Below are positions 1 to 5,244 of a DNA stretch of 8,335 nt, one piece after another. The stretch is from Chloroflexota bacterium (GTDB lineage: Bacteria; Chloroflexota; Ktedonobacteria; Ktedonobacterales; Ktedonobacteraceae). Made by a program: the position numbers and the translations under genes. The notes beneath the pieces were generated by a model that was given only the letters and a program-made list of their open reading frames with translations, ran no database searches and was not told the DNA's origin. How positions within the stretch are numbered: the stretch's first letter is position 1; each line of letters opens with the position of its first letter. The stretch spans positions 1 to 8,335 of the forward strand of contig CADDYT010000213.1 in the NCBI GenBank assembly GCA_902810755.1. Direction: 5' to 3'.

Positions 1-1042
1 CAGCCAGCGTGAGGGCCGCATCGGCAGGATCGTCAATGCGCTCAGGTAGAAAGGACGGAGTATCGGCACCAGGAGCGAGGCAGGAGGCGAACTGCTTGAG
101 GAGTTCAGCGTCGTCGAGCAGCCACGCCCGCACTTCGAGCTGTTGCAGCATCTTTTTGACCAGCGAGAGGCGAATGCGCAACTGGTCGAGCACCTGCTCG
201 CGCGTGACCTCGACCCGCTTTGCTCGGAAGACCAGCTTCCAGAGAAACGAGAGCGCACCGCCAGGCGTTGATCCAAGGGACTGGCGGGCAGCTTCTTCCC
301 GCGTCGAGGCCGAAACCACCACAAAGTGCCGTGTGATGGTGCAGTGGCGCAGGTGGCGCTCCTGGTAGGCGATACTCTCCCGCTGCAGCAGGGCCAGCCG
401 AGGTGTCTGTGCGAGCCTGGAAAGCGCCTGCTTCTGGACGAGTAGAGACTCATAACTGGCAGTCTGGACCTGTTCCGTGTGTGAGATGAACTGGAGCTGG
501 AATTCCAGGCCGGTGAGGAAAGACTCGAACCGCCCGAATGCACCCACCTGGTCGGCTTCCGGCAGGTAGCGGATGTTGCGCCCCTCGCATTCCAGCACCG
601 CCCAGTATCGACCGTGAGCGCCACCTTTGCTCCCCTGCTCGCTGTAGCCCGCGATTCCCCCGTCAAGGGAGTCCAGCGGGATCCACGTTGTCTGTACGGG
701 AGGCACGCGGCCTTTTCGCTTGCTCTCGGCTGCCAGTTGGTCGAGCGATTGCCAGGTGGTATGCTTGGGGACGAAGAGTTGCCGTCCATAGAGGTAGAGC
801 CAGAAGAGCAGCGTTTGCTCCTGCGCTTTGCCATGCACGAGAATGAGCACCGGAATGGCCAGCAGTGCTGAAACGACGAGACGAGCCAGCGGCGGAAGTC
901 CTGCTGTGAGGGACAGAATACCGACCCCAGCTCCGATGTCGCAGAGAAACTGGGTGAGGGACATGCCGAAGATTTTCTCTTCAAATTGAAAGAGATAGCT
1001 AGGTACTTCTTTGACCAGTGGGTGTTCTTCGTTCTCGTGCAT
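1..1042 (-). CDS. PrgI-family type IV secretion (conjugation) protein, partial, C-terminal end outside the window
   Basis: The frame is open from ATG at 1042 to the left edge, about 347 residues with no stop. Residues 13-30 (VPSYLFQFEEKIFGMSLT, followed by QF) match the start of PrgI-family proteins. Two membrane helices follow at about 33-48 and 53-70, then a basic/aromatic stretch (WLYLYGRQLFVPKHTTW, about 81-97). The remaining 250 residues are soluble and mixed alpha/beta in character. In actinobacterial systems (SCO6880-like) a PrgI head is fused to a VirB4 N-terminal-like domain, and this layout is similar. PrgI proteins are inner-membrane parts of Gram-positive-type mating channels and usually sit directly before the VirB4 ATPase, so VirB4 is expected to the left. 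The chosen ATG gives a normal PrgI N-terminus but has only a weak ribosome site (GAGAA). A much stronger site lies 75 bases upstream but leads to an in-frame TAG. Family assignment is fairly sure; the function of the C-terminal part is inference. Confidence 0.72.
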   Translation of the reverse strand, partial: MHENEEHPLVKEVPSYLFQFEEKIFGMSLTQFLCDIGAGVGILSLTAGLPPLARLVVSALLAIPVLILVHGKAQEQTLLFWLYLYGRQLFVPKHTTWQSLDQLAAESKRKGRVPPVQTTWIPLDSLDGGIAGYSEQGSKGGAHGRYWAVLECEGRNIRYLPEADQVGAFGRFESFLTGLEFQLQFISHTEQVQTASYESLLVQKQALSRLAQTPRLALLQRESIAYQERHLRHCTITRHFVVVSASTREEAARQSLGSTPGGALSFLWKLVFRAKRVEVTREQVLDQLRIRLSLVKKMLQQLEVRAWLLDDAELLKQFASCLAPGADTPSFLPERIDDPADAALTLA

Positions 1043-1093
1043 GGTGTTCTCTGAAGCGGCGAGCTTCCTAATAGTCTTTGCAATAGCGCGGAA

Positions 1094-1117
1094 CTAGAGG
1101 GGCTTTTCAGAAAGCAT
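1094..1117 (-). other. Seven-codon upstream ORF with strong ribosome site, in frame with the PrgI gene
   Basis: On the minus strand AAAGGAGGG (1134-1126) is followed nine bases later by ATG at 1117, giving MLSEKPL and a TAG stop at 1096-1094. Seventeen further sense codons in the same frame lead to the PrgI ATG at 1042. This is the best Shine-Dalgarno site in the transfer block. The RNA can fold: GAGGG (1130-1126) pairs with CCCTC (1101-1097), enclosing a GCTTT/AAAGC stem (1115-1111 with 1106-1102, loop CTGA). That fold would hide part of the ribosome site. It may be a leader peptide for translational coupling, or the old start of the PrgI gene cut off by a nonsense change. Confidence 0.35.
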
Positions 1118-1199
1118 CGCCGCTTCCCTCCTTTCGGGTAGGTGGGTGAGGAGCGCTTCTCATACGCTATCAGCGCGTGCGAGGGGACGACTCCGATGC

Positions 1200-1448
1200 C
1201 TACAGCATGCCGCCAATACTCTGGGCGAACTGGACGAAGGCTCCAGTGGCGGCGATGATGACCGCGCAGATGAAGACCTTCCTGAGCTTGGCCCAGCGTT
1301 CCGTTCGATGCATGGGCGATTGATCGTTGTCCACCATGATCCAGATGGCGTAGATGGCTACCATGAGTCCGGCAGTCGTGATGCCGATGGTAGCGGCATG
1401 CTGCTGCAGAACCGCCACAACCTGGTTGAGTTTATCGAGTGTTCCCAT
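1200..1448 (-). CDS. VirB2/TrbC-like small two-helix membrane protein of the conjugation system
   Basis: An 82-residue protein. A short amphipathic N-terminus (to about residue 18) is followed by a membrane helix at about 19-38 (IGITTAGLMVAIYAIWIMV). A charged loop comes next (NDQSPMHRTERWAKLRK), then a second helix at about 58-76 (FICAVIIAATGAFVQFAQS). The basic loop suggests it faces the cytoplasm. Size and two-helix hairpin fit VirB2/TrbC-type pilin-like subunits and the Maff2-like small proteins that lie between VirB6-like and PrgI genes in Gram-positive conjugative elements, which is exactly its position here. There is no long cleavable signal peptide. The ribosome site is AAAGGA, about 11 bases before ATG at 1448. 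It lies 60 bases after the VirB6-like gene and 157 bases before the PrgI ATG, on the same strand. Sequence alone does not prove it forms a pilus; position and topology carry the call. Confidence 0.6.
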   Translation of the reverse strand: MGTLDKLNQVVAVLQQHAATIGITTAGLMVAIYAIWIMVDNDQSPMHRTERWAKLRKVFICAVIIAATGAFVQFAQSIGGML

Positions 1449-1508
1449 ATGTTCCGAGATCCTTTCTTTCTGGTGTTTCCCCGCGTCCGACCGAGCGGCG
1501 CGGGATGC

Positions 1509-2342
1509 TTACACGAATAGTGCTGCCGCAGTGATGGCAGAGCGCACGAACGAGCCAACTCCCGGGGCTGAGGCCCCTGCGGAAGTGGCGAAGCGCGAGA
1601 GAAGCGCCGGGATTTCCGCCGTGAGATTGAGCATGGCAATGGCGAGCAGAAAACCCGTGGTGCCAGTCTGCTTGGAGGCGAGGAGAAACTGGAAGCCGAG
1701 GCTCATGGTCGTGAACTGCACGAACTGGGTGAAGGCGGTGACGACATAGGTGCGACCCCAGTAGGCGAACCAGGCCGAAGTGAGCGGGTGAAACGACAGG
1801 AGAAAGGCGGGGCCGGAGAGCACGAAGAGGACATTGAAGAAGACCACGCGCTTGACCGCCTGCAAGGCGACGCGGGCGAGGCTGGCCGAAAAGACGACTG
1901 CCAGCACTGCCGTGAGATTCAATGCCTGCCCTGCGTTGAAAAGCTGGCCGCCGTTGACCTGCCGGATGAAATCCTGCACCTGGACATGGAAGAGCCCGCA
2001 CAGTTCATTATTTAAGATGATCAGGTCCTGCCCCATGATGAAACTGAGATGGATCAGGATCACCGTGAGGACAGCCCTGGAGAGGAACTGGCCAATCGGT
2101 ATATACAGGGTGCCGGTGCTCTGCCCGTACATGACCTGAATGGCTCCCACGATCACAATAAGTCCCAGAAACCCATCGGCGGCTCCCACCATGAGCTGCC
2201 AGCTCGCATCCACGATGGGATTGGCCGTGCTGAATTCCAGCGGCGTGTTCCCCGTGAGGTTGATCAGCGGCTGAAGAGGGCCACTGAGCCCTCCCAGGAT
2301 ATTGTTCAACAGATTGACAATAAATTGACTAATAGGATCCAT
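1509..2342 (-). CDS. VirB6/TrbL-like polytopic conjugal transfer membrane protein
   Basis: A 277-residue, strongly hydrophobic protein starting MDPISQFIVNLLNNILGG. About six to seven membrane segments are visible, near residues 55-72, 86-103, 140-157, 168-184, 203-221, 229-247 and possibly 265-277. A soluble N-terminus is predicted to lie outside or along the membrane. The aromatic stretch WFAYWGRTYVVTAFTQFVQ (191-209) and the ALxxE-type ending before the tail resemble TrbL/VirB6 proteins, which form part of the inner-membrane channel of type IV secretion systems. It is the first of three minus-strand transfer genes, 60 bases before the VirB2-like gene. The frame stays open upstream to an ATG at 2573, but that extension is rich in Pro, Arg and Ser and does not look coded. 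I chose ATG at 2342, preceded by AGTGAG. The family call rests on topology and neighbours as much as on motifs. Confidence 0.65.
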   Translation of the reverse strand: MDPISQFIVNLLNNILGGLSGPLQPLINLTGNTPLEFSTANPIVDASWQLMVGAADGFLGLIVIVGAIQVMYGQSTGTLYIPIGQFLSRAVLTVILIHLSFIMGQDLIILNNELCGLFHVQVQDFIRQVNGGQLFNAGQALNLTAVLAVVFSASLARVALQAVKRVVFFNVLFVLSGPAFLLSFHPLTSAWFAYWGRTYVVTAFTQFVQFTTMSLGFQFLLASKQTGTTGFLLAIAMLNLTAEIPALLSRFATSAGASAPGVGSFVRSAITAAALFV

Positions 2343-3104
2343 CTCATGCTCACTTTCGCTGTTCTCAGACCGCATGCGCCTCCACACGCGCATCACACGA
2401 GAGCAGAGTAGCAGGGGCACTCGGCCAGCGGGCAGACTAACAGGTGGTATGAGGTGGGGGAAAGACGGATCGCCTCTGGAAGCAAGATGGAAAAAGGCGG
2501 TAGTGAAACCTGGCAGGCGGTATGATTTGACTGTCGGAGGACTTAGTAGGGAGCTGAACTCTGAATGTAGCATTCTAAGGGAGTAGCAAGCGTGAGGCTT
2601 GATCCCGCGAGACAGATTGTTCGTATTCTGTATGAAATGCTGTCAGCGCTGCCTCTAAACTCGCTCATTCATCCTGGATACTATGAGGAACCGGGATCAT
2701 CCTGCCAATGGCGCGGATAATCTCTGAAAGAGCAGAGCCAGTTGTGGAAGGAAAATGAAGCCCTTTCGCGGATGATCTTTTACTGTGCTTATGTAGATGA
2801 GGTTGAGATGAGTTTAAGTTGTTCTCTCTCTATGCCTTGTATTTCAAGCCCTCTCGCTACGGCAAAAGAACGTTTTCCCTGAAGTCTGCATCTCAGTATG
2901 AGAGTCCCTTCCTCATTCTTTTAGAAGAAAGACTGATTCATGTGCTGAGACTTTCTAACGCACAGATCTGATGAATCTCATAAGATAGATGAGGCCTGAG
3001 TATTTATGATCAAGCCGCCTTAAGAAAGGCTTTGAGTCCGCAGCACAGAATGGCAGCAACGGTGAGCCAGTGGGTCGTCATGCACGCGCCAAACAGGAAC
3101 AGAG
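2343..3104. other. Intergenic stretch between the transfer block and the toxin-antitoxin pair
   Basis: About 760 bases with no frame that has both a ribosome site and protein-like composition. It must contain the promoter of the leftward transfer genes, but I could not find a convincing -35/-10 pair. Near 3011-3032 the sequence AAGCCGCCTTAAGAAAGGCTT can form a small stem (GCCTT/AAGGC) downstream of the toxin. It lacks a T-tract, so it is at best a weak terminator. No tRNA, long repeat or insertion-sequence end was recognised. Confidence 0.5.
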
Positions 3105-3392
3105 TTAGAGACGGGACAAGAGTTTGTTATACTCCTCATGGCTCCCAATCCAGAACCAGGTGATGGTATCACCTTCCAGGATACCCAGAACCCGGTAGTG
3201 GTCGCCAACGCGGGCAGAATAGAGGGAAGGATCGCGTTTGCCCACCTGCTTGAAGTGCAGACTGGGGTGGCGTGGGTTCTGCTGGAACAGGCGGTACGCC
3301 TCCCGGGCCTGACGCTGTACCGCAACGGGGAGCGCTGCCAGGAGCGCCTTAAATCGCTTCGTCCGCCGAGACCGCAGCCTCACTCCTCCCAA
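3105..3392 (-). CDS. RelE/ParE-family toxin of a type II toxin-antitoxin pair
   Basis: A basic protein of 95 residues (92 if the later start is used). It has the RelE/ParE fold pattern: two N-terminal helices (RRTKRFKALLAALPVAVQRQAREAYRLFQQNP), then strands carrying FKQVGKRDPSLYSARVGDHYRVLGIL, a final strand TITWFWIGSH and a short helix EEYNKLL. Members act on mRNA in the ribosome (RelE-like) or on gyrase (ParE-like); which applies cannot be told here. The antitoxin gene lies directly upstream. The listed start is TTG at 3392, overlapping the antitoxin by 13 bases. The alternative GTG at 3383 overlaps the antitoxin TGA by four bases (GTGA), a common coupled arrangement, but GGGAGGA then abuts the start. 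The coding frame is sure; the start is undecided. Confidence 0.78.
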   Translation of the reverse strand: MGGVRLRSRRTKRFKALLAALPVAVQRQAREAYRLFQQNPRHPSLHFKQVGKRDPSLYSARVGDHYRVLGILEGDTITWFWIGSHEEYNKLLSRL

Positions 3393-3610
3393 CCCCCGTC
3401 TTCGACGTCGCCGCGGGCGATCTCAGCGCGTGCTTCCGCCGCGAGACGCTCCAGGGTCGCCTGTCCCTGCGGGCTGTCAATGAGGGTATCCCACTCGCGC
3501 TCCTCCGCTACTTCGTTCAGCCACGCCGTGATACGCTGGGCTAGATCGCGCTGGACCGCTTCGGGTTGGTGTTGTGCCTGCTCAAAGGCATGGCGGAGTT
3601 CATCAACCAT
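3380..3610 (-). CDS. Antitoxin partner of the RelE/ParE-like toxin
   Basis: A 76-residue, acidic, helical protein. The N-terminal part (VDELRHAFEQAQHQPEAVQRDLAQRI) and middle (AWLNEVAEEREWDTLI) lead to a C-terminal tail LERLAAEARAEIARGDVEDGGWEE. Tails of this form (helix, then acidic-glycine ending) are common in small antitoxins that wrap around RelE/ParE toxins. I cannot place the N-terminus in a named DNA-binding fold (ribbon-helix-helix, HTH or Phd), so its operator binding is inferred. The start is ATG at 3610 with AGGAGG ending nine bases before it, a strong site that suits the antitoxin being made in excess. Its stop overlaps the toxin start, so the two are translationally coupled. The identification depends mostly on the toxin next door. 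Confidence 0.68.
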   Translation of the reverse strand: MVDELRHAFEQAQHQPEAVQRDLAQRITAWLNEVAEEREWDTLIDSPQGQATLERLAAEARAEIARGDVEDGGWEE

Positions 3611-3648
3611 GAATGCATCCTCCTCAAATTTGCCTCATTTTCCCTAAC

Positions 3649-3677
3649 AGTATACCATAGTTGCGCCAGTTTGCCGA
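3649..3677 (-). promoter_or_regulatory. Probable promoter of the toxin-antitoxin operon
   Basis: On the minus strand TATACT (3654-3649) lies 17 bases after TCGGCA (3677-3672), which matches four of six bases of the -35 consensus. Transcription would start near 3642, giving a short leader that ends in the AGGAGG site of the antitoxin. A seven-base direct repeat CCGAATG (3674-3680 and 3685-3691, 11-base period) overlaps the -35 region and could be an operator for the antitoxin. That role is inferred. Confidence 0.45.
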
Positions 3678-3852
3678 ATGGCATCCGAATGCAGGGAGCA
3701 GCGATTTCAGAAAATGAGCTGGGTGAGGCACAATGGTTCTTGTGCCTTTCTTACCGACAGCAAGAGGTGCAACAGGGAAAGTGCCTTTGCCGTAGCACCT
3801 CCTCATTGCTTGCAGCCTCTATCAGGGTTTGGACCCTAGTGTCAGTATGGGC

Positions 3853-3917
3853 CACTTGACATGCAACCACCTGGTTACGTATAATAAAAGCGTAACCAGG
3901 TGGTTGCATGTCAAGTG
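3853..3917. repeat. Perfect inverted repeat, 27-base arms around an 11-base centre
   Basis: Positions 3853-3879 are the exact reverse complement of 3891-3917, with the 11-base centre TATAATAAAAG (3880-3890). Pairing stops at 3852/3918. Each arm carries the smaller dyad AACCA(N2)TGGTT: 3865-3876 (centre CC) and 3894-3905 (centre GG), 29 bases apart centre to centre. The left arm holds TTGACA and the centre holds TATAAT, so the repeat is built around a promoter. Predicted transcription starts at about 3892, inside the right arm. The mRNA would therefore carry only one arm, and the symmetry acts at the DNA level, as paired protein-binding sites or a cruciform, rather than as an RNA hairpin. Confidence 0.95.
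3856..3892 (+). promoter_or_regulatory. Near-consensus sigma70-type promoter with overlapping operator dyads for the SRPBCC-ArsR-MFS operon
   Basis: TTGACA (3856-3861) and TATAAT (3880-3885) are both perfect consensus hexamers with an 18-base spacer. The AACCACCTGGTT dyad (3865-3876) fills the spacer, and its mirror copy (3894-3905) covers the predicted start region. A repressor on these sites would block polymerase. The ArsR-type protein encoded at 4868-5233 in the same operon is the obvious candidate, so autoregulation is likely but not shown. The opposite strand has TTGACA in the mirror position but no matching -10, so the promoter points to the right only. Confidence 0.75.
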
Positions 3918-4008
3918 ATTGGAGTTCAAGAGGAGAAGATATCTTCTTGGCATGCCATCATCGGACTGCATCTTGAAAGGCATTGTATCATGAGAAGGAA
4001 TATATGAA
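3893..4008 (+). other. 5' leader of the SRPBCC operon
   Basis: About 115 bases separate the predicted transcription start from the first gene. The leader holds a perfect 14-base palindrome AGAAGATATCTTCT (3934-3947) just after an AGGAG, with no start codon at a useful distance. It also holds a two-codon ATG AAA TGA at 4004 just before the real start. I recognise no riboswitch. Confidence 0.3.
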
Positions 4009-4461
4009 ATGAGTGCCTCTCAAAGTGACCGGATCAACTACCAAGCAGATGCACAAGTAGTTCGGCGATCTATTCTTTTGAACGCCCCTATATCAAGGGT
4101 ATGGAAGGCTCTGGCTACATCCGAAGGATTGGCTTCCTGGCTCATGCTCAATGACTTCCAGCCCATTGTGGGGACTCGCTTCACTTTCAGGGCAGAGCCT
4201 CAAGGTGACTGGAACGGCCTTGTTGAATGTGAAGTGACACAAGTCGATGAGCCACACCGACTCGCCTTTACCTGGTCTGAGGCTCCCAACCTTGCGCCTA
4301 CCCTGGTGACTTTTGAATTGCATGAACGCGATGGCAAAACAGAGGTGTGTTTAGTGCATTCAGGCAGAGAGCAGCTTGCAGATACCTACATCAGTGTGCT
4401 TGACCAGGGATGGGGCTGCAATATGTTGCAACGATTAGCAGCGCTGATTGAACAGGAATAG
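4009..4461 (+). CDS. AHSA1-type SRPBCC domain protein
   Basis: A 150-residue soluble protein that is a single SRPBCC (START/Bet v1-like) domain of the AHSA1 (Aha1-like, Hsp90 activator homologue) subgroup. The first strand (VVRRSILLNAPISRVWKAL, 17-35) runs into the typical helix and W-L motif (TSEGLASWL, 37-45). Then come FTFRAEPQGDWNGLVECEV (58-76), EPHRLAFTW (81-89) and a strand region TLVTFELHERDGKTEVCLVHSG (98-119). The protein ends in the long C-terminal helix (WGCNMLQRLAALIEQE, 135-150) that caps the hydrophobic pocket. Such domains bind small hydrophobic ligands, and many are encoded beside ArsR-type repressors, as here. The ribosome site is AAGGA, nine bases before ATG at 4009. It is the first gene after the palindromic promoter. 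The ligand is not predictable; an enzymatic role or a ligand-carrier role is possible. Confidence 0.88.
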   Translation: MSASQSDRINYQADAQVVRRSILLNAPISRVWKALATSEGLASWLMLNDFQPIVGTRFTFRAEPQGDWNGLVECEVTQVDEPHRLAFTWSEAPNLAPTLVTFELHERDGKTEVCLVHSGREQLADTYISVLDQGWGCNMLQRLAALIEQE

Positions 4462-4492
4462 CATCACTGCTTCCAACAGAAAGTAGGGCACC

Positions 4493-4855
4493 ATGTACGC
4501 GTTCCAGACTCACCGAATGGCTCAGTTTCATCGGGAGCAATTGCAGCGCGAGGCAGCAGAGATGCGCGTCAGTGACAGCACGAACTTGCACCTTCAGGAA
4601 AAGCAGGGCAGTAATCATATGCGCAAAGCGCTTCGTCGTGGGTGTCTTATCGCCTTTACTCTTGGGGTGGTCACGGGTAGTTTGCTCAACACTCAGTTTG
4701 GTTTGTTCCCGATTATTCTGCTCGGCAGTATCATGGCACTGGTGATGTCACCTTCCCTTCTGATTCAGTCGGCAGCCACACTCAAGGCACATCTCTCCAC
4801 CTTCCAACAGGACCGAACAGGTCACTGGTGGAGGGGCTTGCGTTTGCTGAAATGA
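4493..4855 (+). CDS. Small two-helix membrane protein, unknown function
   Basis: A 120-residue protein that I do not recognise as a named family. An N-terminal amphipathic segment rich in His, Gln, Arg and Glu (THRMAQFHREQLQREAAEMR, 6-25) and a polar linker precede a basic stretch (MRKALRRG, 43-50). Two membrane helices follow: about 51-67 (CLIAFTLGVVTGSLLN) and about 70-92 (GLFPIILLGSIMALVMSPSLLIQ). A C-terminal tail of about 28 residues contains HWWRG. The basic residues before helix 1 suggest the N-terminus lies in the cytoplasm. The start at 4493 has a weak AGGG site. Internal ATG codons at residues 9, 24 and 43 are alternatives, but the helical N-terminus looks coded. It starts 31 bases after the SRPBCC gene and ends 12 bases before the ArsR gene. 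It may assist the exporter or sense at the membrane; this is inference from position only. Confidence 0.7.
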   Translation: MYAFQTHRMAQFHREQLQREAAEMRVSDSTNLHLQEKQGSNHMRKALRRGCLIAFTLGVVTGSLLNTQFGLFPIILLGSIMALVMSPSLLIQSAATLKAHLSTFQQDRTGHWWRGLRLLK

Positions 4856-4867
4856 GATGGAGAAGCT

Positions 4868-5233
4868 ATGAAATCGTCTTCCTCCCAATCAGCACAAAAA
4901 GCGCACGATGCTTCTCTCACAGCGGTCTATAGTGCCATCGCCGATCCAACACGGCGTGAGATGCTGGAACTGTTGGGAACGCGCGAACTTTCTATCACTG
5001 CCATAGCCAAGCACTTCCCTGTCAGCCGAGTGGCGATATCAAAGCATCTAGCGGTGCTCGAGCAGGCTGGCTTGGTCGAGGAGCGGAGAGTTGGGCGCGA
5101 ACATCGCTATCAACTCAACCCGGTACCATTGCATCAGGCCTACGCATGGCTCGCACACTATGAACACTTCTGGCAGGAAAAGTTGATGTCCCTCAAGGCT
5201 CATGTCGAAGATCACCCGGAAGATCATCCATAG
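4868..5233 (+). CDS. ArsR-family winged-helix transcriptional repressor (non-metal type)
   Basis: A 121-residue DNA-binding protein with the ArsR layout. The helix AVYSAIADPTRREMLELLG (19-37) carries the family signature DPTRR. The helix-turn-helix is SITAIAKHFPVSRVAISKHLAVLEQAGLV (42-70) and the wing is EERRVGREHRYQLNP (71-85). The C-terminal helix AYAWLAHYEHFWQEKLMSLKAH (91-112) is of the kind seen in ArsR proteins paired with SRPBCC genes. There is no cysteine at all, so the classic thiol metal site (ELCVCDL) is absent, and a metal-independent or small-molecule response is more likely. The tail is acidic with a short duplication (EDHPEDHP). GGAGA lies about five bases before ATG at 4868. 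It probably represses its own operon through the dyads at 3865-3905; that link is inferred from symmetry and position. Confidence 0.9.
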   Translation: MKSSSSQSAQKAHDASLTAVYSAIADPTRREMLELLGTRELSITAIAKHFPVSRVAISKHLAVLEQAGLVEERRVGREHRYQLNPVPLHQAYAWLAHYEHFWQEKLMSLKAHVEDHPEDHP

Positions 5234-5244
5234 GAGAGCAAATC

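Noticed and set aside
2343..2573. N-terminal extension of the VirB6-like gene to ATG at 2573
   Set aside because: The extra 77 residues are Pro/Ser/Arg-rich with no membrane or signal character, and the family normally starts near the chosen ATG.
3010..3102. Minus-strand hydrophobic tail ending in HWLTVAAILCCGLKAFLKAA before TGA, like the end of a truncated gene or transposase
   Set aside because: It is only about 30 residues, I could not tie it to a family, and no insertion-sequence ends flank it.
3138..3647. A 169-codon plus-strand frame across the toxin-antitoxin genes
   Set aside because: It is antisense to two well-supported overlapping genes, and its product is Ser/Arg/Pro-rich without any domain.
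3624..3806. A 60-codon minus-strand frame upstream of the antitoxin
   Set aside because: It covers the probable toxin-antitoxin promoter and has no ribosome site or recognisable composition.
3853..3917. Reading the inverted repeat as a bidirectional rho-independent terminator
   Set aside because: There is no T-tract after either arm, the centre is a consensus -10 box, and the arms contain operator-like dyads, so a promoter/operator explains it better.
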